In this document: positions 11,269 to 33,868 of the stretch, one piece after another
Layout of the letters: each line of letters starts with the position of its first letter
How positions within the stretch are numbered: position 1 is the first letter of the stretch
Origin: Asterias amurensis
Taxonomy: Eukaryota > Echinodermata > Asteroidea > Forcipulatida > Asteriidae
Assembly (NCBI RefSeq): GCF_032118995.1
Contig: NC_092648.1
Span: 4,541,001-4,605,000 of the forward strand
Direction of reading: 5' to 3'
DNA: 64,000 bases
Made by a program: the position numbers and the translations under genes
The notes under the pieces: model-generated
Told to the model about the DNA's origin: nothing
Database searches by the model: none
The model's input: the letters and a program-made list of their open reading frames with translations, nothing else

Positions 11269-12377
11269 ATTTAAAAAAAATAGCGTTAAGGAAGCCCCAA
11301 AATATACAACCCTATAAGGCTCACCGGAGAGCCTTATAGTTTCTAGTAGAAGTAACATGTCACATGGGACCATTGGCTTTACAACCCAACGAAATAGACA
11401 GTGCCCCTTTTCCTTCACACAATGCCTTTCAACAATTGAGAAACATCGGCCAGGCGAGATTCGCGATGGAAGGTCTATCAATATTATCAGTTGTTTTACT
11501 TAATACAGTTACACCGTAGTGCATTGAAATCAATGTATCTGAAATGAAATTTTGTTTTTATTAGCTTGAAAAATGTCTTAGTTAACAAAACTTTACCGAA
11601 CCAACAATAGTTTGGGGGATGATTGTACAAACTCTTGTAAGGTTCTGACCATCGTGGCTTTACTTTTTTACACCCAAAAACCTTGGGTTGGGTGGTCGGG
11701 TTGGCGTGTGGTGGTATCAATTTTCTCACATGCTACCTTCATGTGTCCATCATGTCTCCACCCCAGTTCAAATTACGCTGGGCTGGGGATGGGAGCACTG
11801 TGTGGATATAATTTTCCATTCCTACCTTTATAATTCTCTGGGGTTTTCTTTGAATCCTTGTATTCTCACCATCGTTGGGTTCTTTGTCAGAACAGTGAGA
11901 TTGATTTTCTGAGTTGAGGGACTTTGGCTTCACAACTAGAATAAACAGAATGGAAAATAAGTCTTGGGGACTAGTGCAACTGGTATCGTAGTCGCGGATA
12001 TTGATTGCTTAGTCGTGTTGCGACTCTACCGTTTTACGACTACCCGGTTAATTGTGCCGCCACGACTACTACAGTTCTGTCGCTCACGACTCTTCACGGC
12101 AACATAATTTTCTTATGAAACACAAACACATCATTCAATCCTTTTCAGCATGAGATTAACTATACTGCGCCTGCGACACGTCACAAATAAGATGCCAGAA
12201 TGCATCTTAGGAATTGAAAATTCTTCGCGACTGACCGAAGTCTCGACTATTTGAGGCATGACTAGTCGAGTAGTAAATTTCACGAGTCGCCCAGGCCTAA
12301 TGAAAATGAAACGAAACTGAGTCAAACTATGTTTAATATTGGAAATATGTGTCTTTTTTGATAGAGACTAAGCTTGT
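11269..12377. promoter_or_regulatory. MAT1 upstream region with a degenerate repeat
   Basis: About 1.1 kb before the MAT1 start codon. No TATA box I would trust. From about 11960 to 12302 there are repeated and inverted TCGACTA / TAGTCG / ACGACT motifs ending GACTCGTGAAATTTACTACT-like and GGGCGACTCG sequence in inverse, resembling a hAT-type MITE. Promoter function is inferred from position only. Confidence 0.35.
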
Positions 12378-12380
12378 ATG

Positions 12381-15300
12381 ATGGAGGAGCAAGCGTGTCC
12401 TCGCTGTAAGTCCACCAAGTACAGGAATCCTTCCCTCAAGCTTCTGGTCAATGTATGTGGACACACATTGTAAGTACAAAGTATCCTTGTTTTTCTTTAT
12501 TTGGGCGAGTACAAGTAATTATGAGGCATTGCATGGTGAGGTACATCAATATATATTTGGTTTGCGGTAACACCATGTGTGTACATGTATCTGCTTGCCG
12601 GGTAGAGTTTGTTCTTAGAGAGCTGTCTTTCTTTTTTTCTGCTACCGTGGAGTATATTGTTCGGGGGTTCGGGAGACTTCTCAGTTGTGAAAAGAACTGT
12701 CCTGATTTTTAACTATTACCCGGGCGGATGGTATAGAAAATAGGCTGGGACTACTACTTTAGCTTATAGGATCGTGATTAACTGTACTACCGCGGAGTCA
12801 GTTCTTAAAGTGGTCTCAACGTTTCGACTACATGTAGCTTGCTCTAGTCATCGTCAGGAAGTACTCAGGAAATACTATTGAGCTCCAAACACTGATTTTG
12901 TGCTTGCTGTGTCATTTCTGCTTTTCATACCTGACCATAAACACAGCATCCAAGGCAACGTGTTTCGTTAATGAGTAGACACAATTTGTTTACCATGGTA
13001 CAGTCGCTGACTGCATGATGGCTCAGTGTAAAGTTAAGTCCTAGAGCCATAATCTAAACAATCTATTTTTGGTTTATTGTTATTGATTAGATGTGAGAAC
13101 TGTGTGGAAATCTTATTTGTGAGAGGTTCGGGCGCTTGTCCATCCTGTAGCACACCATTACGTCGGAATCAGTTCAGAATTCAAGAGTTTGAGGATGCCA
13201 ATGTGGAGAAAGAAGTCGACATCAGAAAGAGGATTTTAAAAGAGTAAGAATTGTTCTTCGAATTGTTCAATAAAAGTTCAAGCAGAGGCGAAAAAAGTAT
13301 GTTTTGTTGAGTATCGAAACCTAACTCTTAACACAAATGAGATAATCATCGCTAAGTGCTTGTTTAAATAAAATAAATGTATATACGTTAAACTCTGTAG
13401 AAAAGTATTTCTTACAAAAAATTCTTTTTTTGGAATGAACTTCTGATCCAGTAAAAATGTTGAACTACAAGTTCTACCTTCTTGTGGAATTTACTAAAAA
13501 TTTGATTTAATTTGAGCCCTGTATCAGATGTACATAATTGATGTAATTGATTTAATTTTTTAAATTCTATTCAGCTTCAACAAAAAAGAGGAGGAATTTC
13601 CAACATTGAAGGAGTATAATGACTACTTAGAAAAAGTTGAAGAAATCAGTAAGTGTGATATAATTCCACTTTAAGTCAGACTTACTCAAACGATAACGTT
13701 GAGAAGCCCATAGAAAATGCATAGGGCTGCTTTGGTTTGACTCTGTACATTTATGTCCACTAAAGAAATCCTGCTCTTTGGTCGAGTTCATTACAGCTCT
13801 GTGAAGTCTAAACCCCAGAGTTTTACCAAGGTGGAAACTCACCAAAATTTTATTAATTTTTTTGTCAGCAATGACCCTCACACCTGAATAACTAACTGTG
13901 AAATATTGTAGGTAAGGGGTATGATCAAATCTCATCATGGGTGCATTCGTTTTAGCTTCCCTGGGTCGACCCCGGTCTGCCCCGGTACGCTCGAATAGCT
14001 TTGATGGGGCTCACCCGGGTCAGCCCCCAGTGCCCCACTTGTGGAGTGGGTCACTTGGGGGTGACCCGAGGTGCATGCCCTCACCACGAGAGGGCGAGTG
14101 TGATCGTTCGATAAGCTGTTATCAGGGGCTCACCCGCGTGAGCACCGCGGGGTCGACCCAGGGAAGCTAATCGAACGCACCCAATACTAGCTTCATGTTT
14201 GATTGTAAGTAAATTCAGTTTTGACAGCAGTGTGTTCAAGTGACGACATTGCGTGCTGTATGAATGAAGATGAAAACTTTGTATTTGTTTTTCCGTTAAC
14301 CAGTTTTTAATCTAGTGAATGGCACAGATGTTGACGCCACAAAGAAAAAGGTTGAACAGTACAGGAAGAACAACAGAGAAAGCATCATGAAAAACAGATC
14401 CAAACAGGTGAGTTAATTAAGAGCCGTATCTCGATTTCACCAAACACTAAGATCTGATGACGGAGTTGACAATATTTGTCTAGTATTGTGACATTACACT
14501 TAACCAGAGTCAGGCCTGATACATAGGGTACAAAGCCTCGACTTTCTGCAGGGATGATTTAAATGTACATTTTTAACGCTTTACCATTGTTACGTCCTTC
14601 AGATTGGATGTAAAGCAGTTGGTCTCGTGTTTTGTGACATGCACATAAAAGAACCCAGTGCACTTATCGCGAAGAGAAGGGGAACGCCCCGGTGTCCCTA
14701 GCTTGATTGCAAGCATATTGCGCCATAGCGTCTTGTAAACCGTTACGAGGTGCTATGTAAAAGGAGTTGATCTGCAGTGTCATGGCCGAGCAGTTAAGAG
14801 CACCGGATTCAAGCACTGGTGTTTGATCAGCAGGGTGTGGGTTCGAATCCCAGTCCTGACACTTGCAACATCAAATTGGGGAGGTAGTGCTTTCTGCTCA
14901 ACCGGCCAGACTTCGAATTGATGATACCCAAGCCTACATCCGTATGGACTGTAAAGGGGTTAACCCTGTTTCAACCCTAGGAGTAGGTGGCAACGGCCTC
15001 TGGACAAAATAAATTGTAGGCCACACCTTGAAGTAGCCTTCAGGCCTTGTGTGTCAGGCGACTTGCATAACAAAAATACAAAAAATAACTCAAACATAGT
15101 CCCACATACCTTGCAAGAAAAAACTGTATGTTAAAGTTCCTTGAGCGTCACTGAGTGATGGATGCACGCTTTGTACAAGAAGCTACTTTTATTATTATTT
15201 ATGGTAAAGTAGACTGTCATTATTGCTTTAATTATTACCATTTTTCTTTTCTTTAAACATGACAGAGTACTGATCAAGCCTATCTGGAGGCTCTGATCCA

Positions 15301-17864
15301 ACAGGAAAACGAAGATGAAGAAGAGAAGAAACAACAGCTTCAGTTCATGGAGAGACAAACTAAGAACCAGAAGAAGCGGGACAAGGAAGCTCTGATTGAT
15401 GAACTGGTGAGTTGAGAAGCTGGAACTCAAGTCTTATCTAACTCAGCAGTACCAATGATTCTTGTTGAGATCCATCATTTCTTGCAAGAAGAGATTGCAG
15501 GGTTTCTGCGGATCCTTGGGAAGTCTTAAATTGAGCATTAACTGGGTAAATTTAAACTAATTTGGACACAATTTTTATTTGGTACGACCAGTTGAAAGTT
15601 ATGCACATTGATTGCAGGTTCACCTTGAATTCAGTTGGAGATCATCTTAGGCAGATTTGAGCACTATACAATTATTTGCTTTTGTTATTTTCAATTATTT
15701 ATGTCTCAGATACACTCCAGCATGCCAGCAGATCATGTGATAGCCAGCCATACAGCTAATGTTGAGATGCAAGAAGCGCCGGTCTTTAAGTTGCAAAAAA
15801 AGACAACATTCTCAACTGGAATCAAAGTGGTAGGTTGCAAGTTTCTTCGGAAATTGAATTGAATTTGTTTTGTTTTGTTTCTTTCAAGAAGTTAATACTA
15901 TCATTGAAAGGACTGTCAGGTTGAGGAAGTGGTATCTTTGCTTGCTTTCAACCTCTGGGACCCCTGTTTAAAGACAGTGGACACTATTGGTAATTGTCAA
16001 AGACCAATCTTCTCACTTGGTGTATCTCAACATATAGATAAAATAACAAACCTGTGAAAATTTGAGCTCAATCGGTCGTCGAAGTTGCCAGATAATAATG
16101 AAAGAAAAAAACACCCTTGTCACACTAAGTTGTGTGCTTTTAGATGGTTGATTTCAAGACCTCAAGTTCTAAATCTAAGGTCTCGAAATCAAATTTGTGG
16201 AAAAATACTTCTTTCTCAAAAACTATGGCACTTCATAGGGAGCCGTTTCTCACAATGATTTGTACCATCAACCTCTCCCCATTACTCGTCACCAAGAAAG
16301 GTTTTATGCTAGAAATTATTTTGAGTAATTACCAATAGTGTCCACTGCCTTTAAACTGAATATTCAAAACCATAGTGCATAGCACACCGGGTGGAGAGTT
16401 TGTTTGGGTCTCGCTGTTGTTTTGTACTCACATATACCTGATATGGAAAGGTTTGCGGTAACACCATGTAATGACTATCCCTAATGAGTTGGGGTGGTTC
16501 TGAAAAGAACCGTTGGTTTCAACTCGACGTTTGGATCAGTATGCTCTGATCGTCATCTGGAGAGAAAAAAAAGACGATCAGAGCATACTGATCGAAACGT
16601 CGAGTTGACACCAACGGTTCGTTTTAGAACCACCCCAACCCATTAGAGATAGTCATTACATGGTGTTATCCAAAACCTTTCCATATCGTATTTTCATCAT
16701 GCAAAGTTTCAAATCCTACTCACATAAACCTGATCACCAATAACTTGGGTGGAAAAACAGTTGTAATTTTGATGTTCTTTATACGTTTAGGGATTTGGCT
16801 ACCAGGATGCCTTCTTACCAATCCCAAAACAAGAAGAGATCTTGTACACATATGAGGAAGAGACATATCAGAGTTATGGTCCATCAGCTCCATCTATAGA
16901 AGAGCTGGACACACAAAGGTTTGACAATTCTATCATTACTTTCAATGGAAACGAGGGATAAAAAATTGTCTAATTTTAAATTTGATTTGAGGGTGACTAA
17001 AGACAAATTTACTACTGCTGGATTTGAATCAATGACCTCCGGATTATTGTGCTGGTGCTCTTCCATCTGAGCTATCTAGCCCTATGTTGGCAGTCTTCCT
17101 AATTTGTCGTTATCTTTGTTTGGGGGTGCTAGTCAGAGGCCACACAACCGTTAACTGTCGAGTAGCCAGGGATCACACACCCAAGTCTACAATATAACTT
17201 TGGAAGCGGCAGCCAGGGTATCACCCCAAATCATTTAATTTCACCCTGGCAGTTTCCCATGTTGTTTACATGGGGATCAGGTTGCCTCAGTGGTTTCATT
17301 CCCTGCCTTTCACCTCTGGGGACCCCGGTTCAAATCCCACCTCAGACCGGAGCCTTGCATGTGGATTGGGTTTTCAGTCCCTACCTGATTACATGAGTTT
17401 TCCCCAACAAGGGTTTTCCTTCCATAACTAAAACCGAACATTTCTTCTTGTTTTCCTATCCATCCTGTTTTTGGCACTAATTGTGCTGTTGGGTGTGTAA
17501 TAAATAAATTACTTTGATAAATTGAAAAGATAACACTCTTTATGGTCTTGGTTTTGTGATACACAGGTACAACATATCAAGTGCCGTCAGTAAACTCTTC
17601 TTCTAATAGCTAGTTTGAGGGCTTGTCAAATAAAAAATTAATGCTTCTTATTGTTCAGAGAAAAGGAAGATTAAACACTTGTGTTCTTGGTTTTTCCATA
17701 GGTACAACAAGCATGTGAGGCCAGCATCTCCACAGGGTATGGCCGGGGGCTACAGTCACAATCTGGCCTGCCTCAGAGCACTCCAAGAAGCGTTCTCTGG
17801 ACTATTGTACTTTCCTTCGCAACACAAAAACACCGAGGACTCCACAAGTATGGAAACAAGTTGA
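12381..17864 (+). CDS. MNAT1: CDK-activating kinase assembly factor MAT1
   Basis: MAT1 tethers CDK7-cyclin H, stabilises the CAK complex and links it to TFIIH in the nucleus. Coding exons, all with GT-AG borders and matching phases: 12381-12469, 13091-13243, 13575-13648, 14304-14407, 15266-15406, 15710-15829, 16791-16918, 17702-17864. Total 972 nt, 323 aa (human MAT1 is 309 aa). The N-terminal RING is complete: Cys6, Cys9, Cys26, His28, Cys31, Cys34, Cys46 and Cys49, starting [21 protein letters not shown] charged coiled-coil region follows (about residues 110-190), then FSTGIK and the conserved C-terminal helix region ([21 protein letters not shown]). An in-frame ATG directly precedes the chosen start at 12378, so MM is possible. 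The C-terminal tail is longer than in human. Introns carry MITEs and SINEs. No defects seen. Confidence 0.97.
13936..14182. mobile_element. hAT-like MITE in MAT1 intron 3
   Basis: Ends GGGTGCATTCGTTTTAGCTT and the inverted AAGCTAATCGAACGCACCC, then TCCCTGGGTCGACCCC and its complement. GC-rich palindromic centre around the CACTTGGGGGTGACCCG region. No clear target duplication was found, so the hAT call rests on the look of the termini only. Confidence 0.65.
14590..14775 (+). mobile_element. SINE-like 3' fragment in MAT1 intron 4
   Basis: Carries GATGTAAAGCAGTTGGTCTC, AAAGAACCCAGTGCACTTAT and ACCGTTACGAGGTGCTATG, segments I associate with dispersed invertebrate SINE bodies. Adjacent to a tRNA-derived SINE that begins immediately downstream. 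Confidence 0.5.
14776..15060 (+). mobile_element. tRNA-Leu-like SINE in MAT1 intron 4
   Basis: The head GTCATGGCCGAGCAGTTAAG matches an A box, GGGTTCGAATCCCAGTCC matches a B box, and the CAA anticodon-like context suggests a tRNA-Leu ancestor. The acceptor stem pairs only partly and a non-tRNA body (GGGGAGGTAGTGCTTTCTGC) follows, so this is a SINE rather than a working tRNA gene. A second SINE-type tail (GCGTCACTGAGTGATGG) follows near 15145. Confidence 0.7.
15968..16354 (-). mobile_element. TTAA MITE, family A, in MAT1 intron 6
   Basis: Full length, TTAA at both ends: TTAAAGACAGTGGACACTATT and AATAGTGTCCACTGCCTTTAA-type termini. Same internal blocks as the other family A copies. Confidence 0.83.
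16441..16686. mobile_element. Long hairpin foldback in MAT1 intron 6
   Basis: Arms 16441-16554 and 16573-16686 are reverse complements over about 114 bp at roughly 90% identity, starting ATATGGAAAGG and ending CCTTTCCATAT. The loop is only 18 nt (ATCTGGAGAG plus A-run). Related fragments (GATCAGTATGCTC, GGTAACACCATGT) occur near 12566, 25020 and, in inverse, 32220. Confidence 0.85.
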
Positions 17865-17948
17865 CGTGTGAAAAGAACACTCACTGGGCGTAAATTGAGC
17901 AGTTTTGGATCAAGAAGCAGCGATTTTGTGTTTCAAAGATCACTGGTT

Positions 17949-18550
17949 GTCACAGGTACCCACTTATACACCTATGTGAAGAGGAGCAATTATGGTAGAG
18001 TGTTTTGCCTCAAAGGACTACCACCATAAGCTGGAGTTAGAATTTGATTTGAGAATTCCCTGAATGTCACAGGTACCGATTTATACACCCATGTGAAGAG
18101 AAGCAATGATGGTAGAGTGTTTTGCCCCGAAGGACTTATGAAGGACAACTAGGGGCGACTCAACCACCATAATCTAGAGTTCAAATTTGATTTGAGAACT
18201 CCCTGGATGTCACAGGTACCCATTTATACACCCATGTGAAGAGAAGCAATGATGGTAGAGTGTTTTGCCCCGAAGGACTTATGAAGGACAACTAGGGGCG
18301 ACTCAACCACCATAATCTAGAGTTCAAATTTGATTTGAGAATTCCCTGAATGTAACAGATACCCATTTATACACCCGTGTGAAGAGAAGCAATTATGGTT
18401 CAGTGTTTGGCCACAAAGGGCTATAGTTTGAACCCACATTCTGGGGACTCAACTACCATAGCTTAGGTATAACTGCATTTGAGAATTCGCCGAATGTCAC
18501 AGGCGCTGTTCATACACCTATGTGTAGAGAAGGAATTATGTCAAACTATA
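17949..18550 (+). repeat. 143-bp tandem repeat just after MAT1
   Basis: The block GTCACAGGTACCCATTTATA recurs at 17949, 18066, 18209, 18352 and 18496, a period of 143-144 bp after one shorter first unit. Each unit carries GTGAAGAGAAGCAAT and TGGTAGAGTGTTTTGCC, which resemble SINE tail sequences also seen near 32020 and 35693. It begins about 85 bp after the MAT1 stop, so it probably lies in the 3' UTR. AATAAA-like signals lie near 19180 and 19210. Confidence 0.82.
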
Positions 18551-19274
18551 ACATATCAAGAACACAAGCAAGAAGACTAGTGAATGAACTTACATTCAGC
18601 CAAATTTTCCAAAACTTGACAACTGCCTGGACACCATGTCATACATTTCTATATGAGCTGTGGCGGTTGTTAGAAGAACAGGTGGTTTAAACCTTGTATG
18701 TGGATGTAAAACCCCTGGTTTTTCTTAGAACCGTCATGCATGTAGCTAGTAATAGATTTATTACAAGGTGTATCCGCATACCTCACTTGAATGTATTTTC
18801 ACCATGCACAGTTTTTGTTTGATTTTTTTATTGAACTTTTCGACAACAATGTTCTTCATATTATTTTGGTCTTGTCTTCCAATGAAATATCCTTCAAATG
18901 TGAGATTGTCATTAATGCACATGGGAAACCAATACTCAAAAGAAGAAACACAGGAAGCGAAGAAAGTAATGACAAATCATGTGATCCGCTTTATTGCTTC
19001 TGACTTCAAATAAGAAAGCAAACCTTATTAAGTTGAAGTTGTCAGATAAACAAAAGACTAATATTTTGTTTTGATAGTAGAGCAGTAACGTAAAATCAAA
19101 AGCTGTGTTTTCACATCCAGTTTGTAATCCTAGTTTTGTACTTTGTCATAGTCAAATAGTTTGACCAAAGAATTGAAATAAATAACTGTACTTTTTTACG
19201 GTTATTAGAAATAAAATACAGAATATTTATCTGATATAAATCGATAGTTGTTTAGTTTGTTATTCTTCTTATTT

Positions 19275-19436
19275 GAGTGAGAAATTACCTCTTTCTCAAA
19301 AACTATGTTACTTCAGAGGGAGCTGTTTCTCACAATGTTTTATACTATCACCAGCTCTCCATTGATTGTTACCAAGTAAGTTTTTATACCAACAATTATT
19401 TTGAGTGCCAATACATGTAGTGTCCATTGGCTTTTT
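19275..19436 (-). mobile_element. TTAA MITE, family A, half copy
   Basis: Keeps the portion GAGAAATTACCTCTTTCTC to GTGTCCATTGGC without the far terminus. It lies between the MAT1 3' end and the TRMT5 last exon and is probably inside the TRMT5 3' UTR. Confidence 0.65.
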
Positions 19437-19513
19437 AGTGCTTAGAATGTGCCAGACTCTAAGATGCTCCCTGATAGCCCAAAATGTCTTTGTCATTCCT
19501 CCGGGTTTTCCTG

Positions 19514-21853
19514 TTACTCTGTCCTGGGTTTCTTGAGCTCTGGTTCATTTGTTGCATTTGTGCCTGTAAAAGAAACAAGGGAGGAAATAACATTAAGAAA
19601 GACATCATACAAGTGAGTGGTAATTGATATAGTGTAGGCTTGTTGTGCAAAAATGGCTTTCTTGCATTTGTTCTGGAGAACAAATCAAATTATAAATCAG
19701 AATGGGTACTAGAGGAATGAAACTTCAAAAGCAAAGAACAACTTTGGTTTTTTGGAACCATTCATTTGGTTATGTTTTGCGATATTGCTGAAAATCTGCA
19801 GTGGTTATGTCCATGCATGAAAGACGCTGAGAACGTGTCGGACAGTAATGTTTCTCAGATTTGAGTTTTGGGGCATAAAATGTTTTTTCCATAACCACAT
19901 AACCTCAAACTGAAATGATTCTCAAAATTCTTTATACTATCGAAAGCTGCAGTGCTGTACTACTAAATGAAGTTATTATTGGCATTAATTTTTAAGAGTA
20001 ATTGCCAAAAGAAACGGAGAACAAAATTGTGAATCAGGATTGTCTAGTTCAACCTTGCCAGGTTGTAAACTCACCAAACACAACATCTGCTGGCATTTTG
20101 AATGATGCGCACATCATCTCCTTATTAGGCGCCACATCTCTGACATCATGTATGAGAGCGCCCTCAATGTTATGACCGAGCACTGCCTCAATGCGCTGTC
20201 GCACATCACCCACTGTGTCCTCCTCCTTTGAAAAGCAGTGACAGTGCACGGTGGGAAGTTGAACCCGGTCCCTATCTTCTAATGGAACATTCTTCAGTAA
20301 GTTCGGGAAGACGTCTAAGAAGTCGATAGCGAGGGACGGTAGATTCATGACAACATGAGTCCTCTTAGTTTTATCATTTGTGCTTGTATCTTCCACCATC
20401 TTCAGAAGATCCTTCCGAACTATCTCCTTGATGAACTCCCTTCCATCCAAGTTGAAAGTCTGCACCGATCCTCGTTTGATTTTATTCAATCCCACATTAT
20501 GTTCCAACCATTTGTAGGACTCCGGGTTTAAATCGTTAGCGAGTACGACACAGCCTTTCTTGGCAGCCGGAATGGCGAAAGGCCCCACCCCTGCGAAGAC
20601 GTCATACACAACATCTCCCCTGTTCAATAGTTCGACGATTCTTGTGTGTTCCGTCGACAGCCGGGGGTTCCAGTAAACTTTGGAGAAGTCAAACTCAAAA
20701 GAATGTCCGTGCTCCTTGCTGATGGCCACCATGTTGTCCTCACCGGCTAAAAGCTCCATGTTGAAGAAACGGAACTCGTTGTTGATCTCACCAGTCTTGT
20801 TCACTACTGTCTTTACTCCTGGATTTTTATCAATTAGAACTTCTCCTGAAAAACAATATCAAAAATCAAAACCAATTTAAAAGAACCGAAAGTGTTTTGA
20901 CAGGAAAGGGGGGCCAATCTCCAATCTTGTTCAGCCGCTATCTTTGTGTGGAAGTTATGACACATAATGTAAAATTTTCATACGATCAATGCAGTATCTT
21001 GCCTGCCAGGAAACGCCTGGAATGTACTTTGGTCAATCTTTTTTTCAAACAAAAATTACTGGTGAATGTTGACTGAATCTGAAACTGGGATCCAGATCTT
21101 AGGAGGTATGTTTCTCCTTTAGTTAACCCCCTGGAGTTATAGATTCCAAGGAGCTTCTGTGTAATCACTGAACAGTATCCTTGCACTAGAGACATTCATC
21201 CAAAAAGCCTGACGTATTTTATTTTGAGAAAAATTACGGCATTTCTTGTTTGCCAGACTTAAAACAAGTTCTGTCATACCTATGATGTGCTTGTACTTCA
21301 ACTGTTCTGATCTCAGATTTAAGTGAACGATATGTCCAATCCTACTGAAACCAGTGGGCACCTCAACTCCCCCCGGCAACAGAGACCGTAAAATCTCGTC
21401 AGAAGTCCAATCATTGTACTCCAACTCAAGCTTGAAGTCTCCAAACTTATCCACCAAGTTATACTCCTTCAAGAAGCTGATACCAGGTTCATCCAACGAT
21501 GCAATGTCATTTGAAGAAACTTTACTCGGGTTCAAGATGAGTACTTTCTCGTCTGGATTCTGAGGATTGTTTCTTAGGAATGAAAACATTTTACGACACA
21601 CCGCTTGGCTTTTAAGAACCTTCAGACATTTATTTGTGAGCTTCTTATCAAAATGAACGGCTGGGACTTGCACAGTTTTTCTGAAAAGTTTACGATTTAA
21701 ACTGAGGTTGTCTTCAGTCAGTGTGCATATTGGTGGATCAAAAATACCACCAGGCGTTTTCGTCGACATGGTTACAACAGGAATCCTTCTCAAGGTGTGA
21801 AAAGCTGATGAGAACGATTTGCTGAGATACAACCAGGGATGAGTCTTCAACAT
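19514..21853 (-). CDS. TRMT5: tRNA (guanine37-N1)-methyltransferase TRMT5
   Basis: Methylates N1 of G37 next to the tRNA anticodon using SAM, preventing +1 frameshifting; family members act in cytosol and mitochondria. Coding exons in transcript order: 21853-21280, 20845-20075, 19563-19514, with intact GT-AG borders (464 aa; human about 509). Key motifs: HIVHLNLR before the first junction, FDFSKVYWNPRLSTEH, SAM-binding DVFAGVGPFA (about 273-282), NDLNPES (295-301), catalytic-loop NLP (359-361) and APNKEM (430-435). The coding exon is preceded by an acceptor at 21878. The start is Met1 at 21853; spliced to the predicted 5' exon an in-frame TGA lies just upstream. Residues 1-28 are basic and Ser-rich, mitochondrial presequence-like, with an alternative Met29 at 21769. 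If the last intron is retained, translation ends at 20049 instead. Confidence 0.96.
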
Positions 21854-22368
21854 TGAGATGTTCCTTAGCAGTTCAACCTGTTCAAACAAACAATACAAGA
21901 ATAAAACATTTGAAATTTTCCGAAGTTCTCGTTTTATCAATACAATATAAAATATTCAATATTGGGGGAACAATAAATACATTTAAAAAATGTGCAATTG
22001 TAAAGTTATAAACAATGTAAAGTTATGAACAATGAAAGTGGCAGCTGAAAAAATTATGTCCACTGTCTCAATATCATCTCCAATTCAAACAAAGTCAAAC
22101 TGTTAATTTTAAATTACTTTTATATTTGTATATTCGAACTCGCAAGTCATGTCTGAGTCTGACTCTGAGCTGATGCAACTTGCAAGCAAGGGAAGTGCAA
22201 ACTTCAGCAGAGGACTTTGAGTTTTGACTCGTTTGACTTGAGCCAGGTAAATTTAATAACGAAATCAAATATAGCTATTCTGTCCTGCTAAAGTGTGTGG
22301 TGAATCATGCACTTTTAGGCTAGATTGTTTAAATTTAAACTAAACTGTCCAGTTGTTGGTTTACATAC

Positions 22369-22539
22369 CTTTCATCATAAATTTGTATCACAATTCTCCA
22401 TCAACACACTTCTCCATCAACACACATGCTGCATGCACTTGCAATGTTGTGCAACTGCATGCAAAGCCTGCATTTATGATTTGATGTAGCGCCCTCAAGA
22501 GGAGGTAGGAGCTTATTCTTCCAATCCAGACTAGACAAA
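22369..22539. promoter_or_regulatory. Bidirectional promoter and 5' UTRs of TRMT5 / SLC38A6
   Basis: The SLC38A6 start codon is at 22540 on the + strand. On the minus strand a good donor (GAAAG then GTATGT) ends a probable TRMT5 non-coding first exon at 22369, which would join the acceptor at 21878. Both transcripts must therefore begin within roughly 170 bp of each other. No TATA box is seen. The minus-strand leader has short upstream ATGs. Exact start sites cannot be read from sequence. Confidence 0.6.
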
Positions 22540-33681
<11,142 letters not shown>

Positions 33682-33868
33682 CGCCCCAGGGTCACACCAT
33701 GATGAGGATATCTTCCAACTCGGGATTACAGGCTAGGCTTTTGTTAAAGAGTGGGCTGACAGTACTTTTAAGTGCCTTAAAACCAACTGGTGAATAATCA
33801 ACATAATCAAATTGATGCGTAAATCTTGTGTTGGTTAAATTATTTATTTAAACATTTCATTGACACAA

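Noticed and set aside
14777-14862. Functional tRNA-Leu gene
   Set aside because: Acceptor stem mismatched and a SINE body follows directly; treated as a tRNA-derived SINE.
20049-20074. Stop at 20049 as the true end of TRMT5
   Set aside because: A consensus donor at 20075 and a matching terminal exon with a conserved tail fit better; kept only as an intron-retention form.
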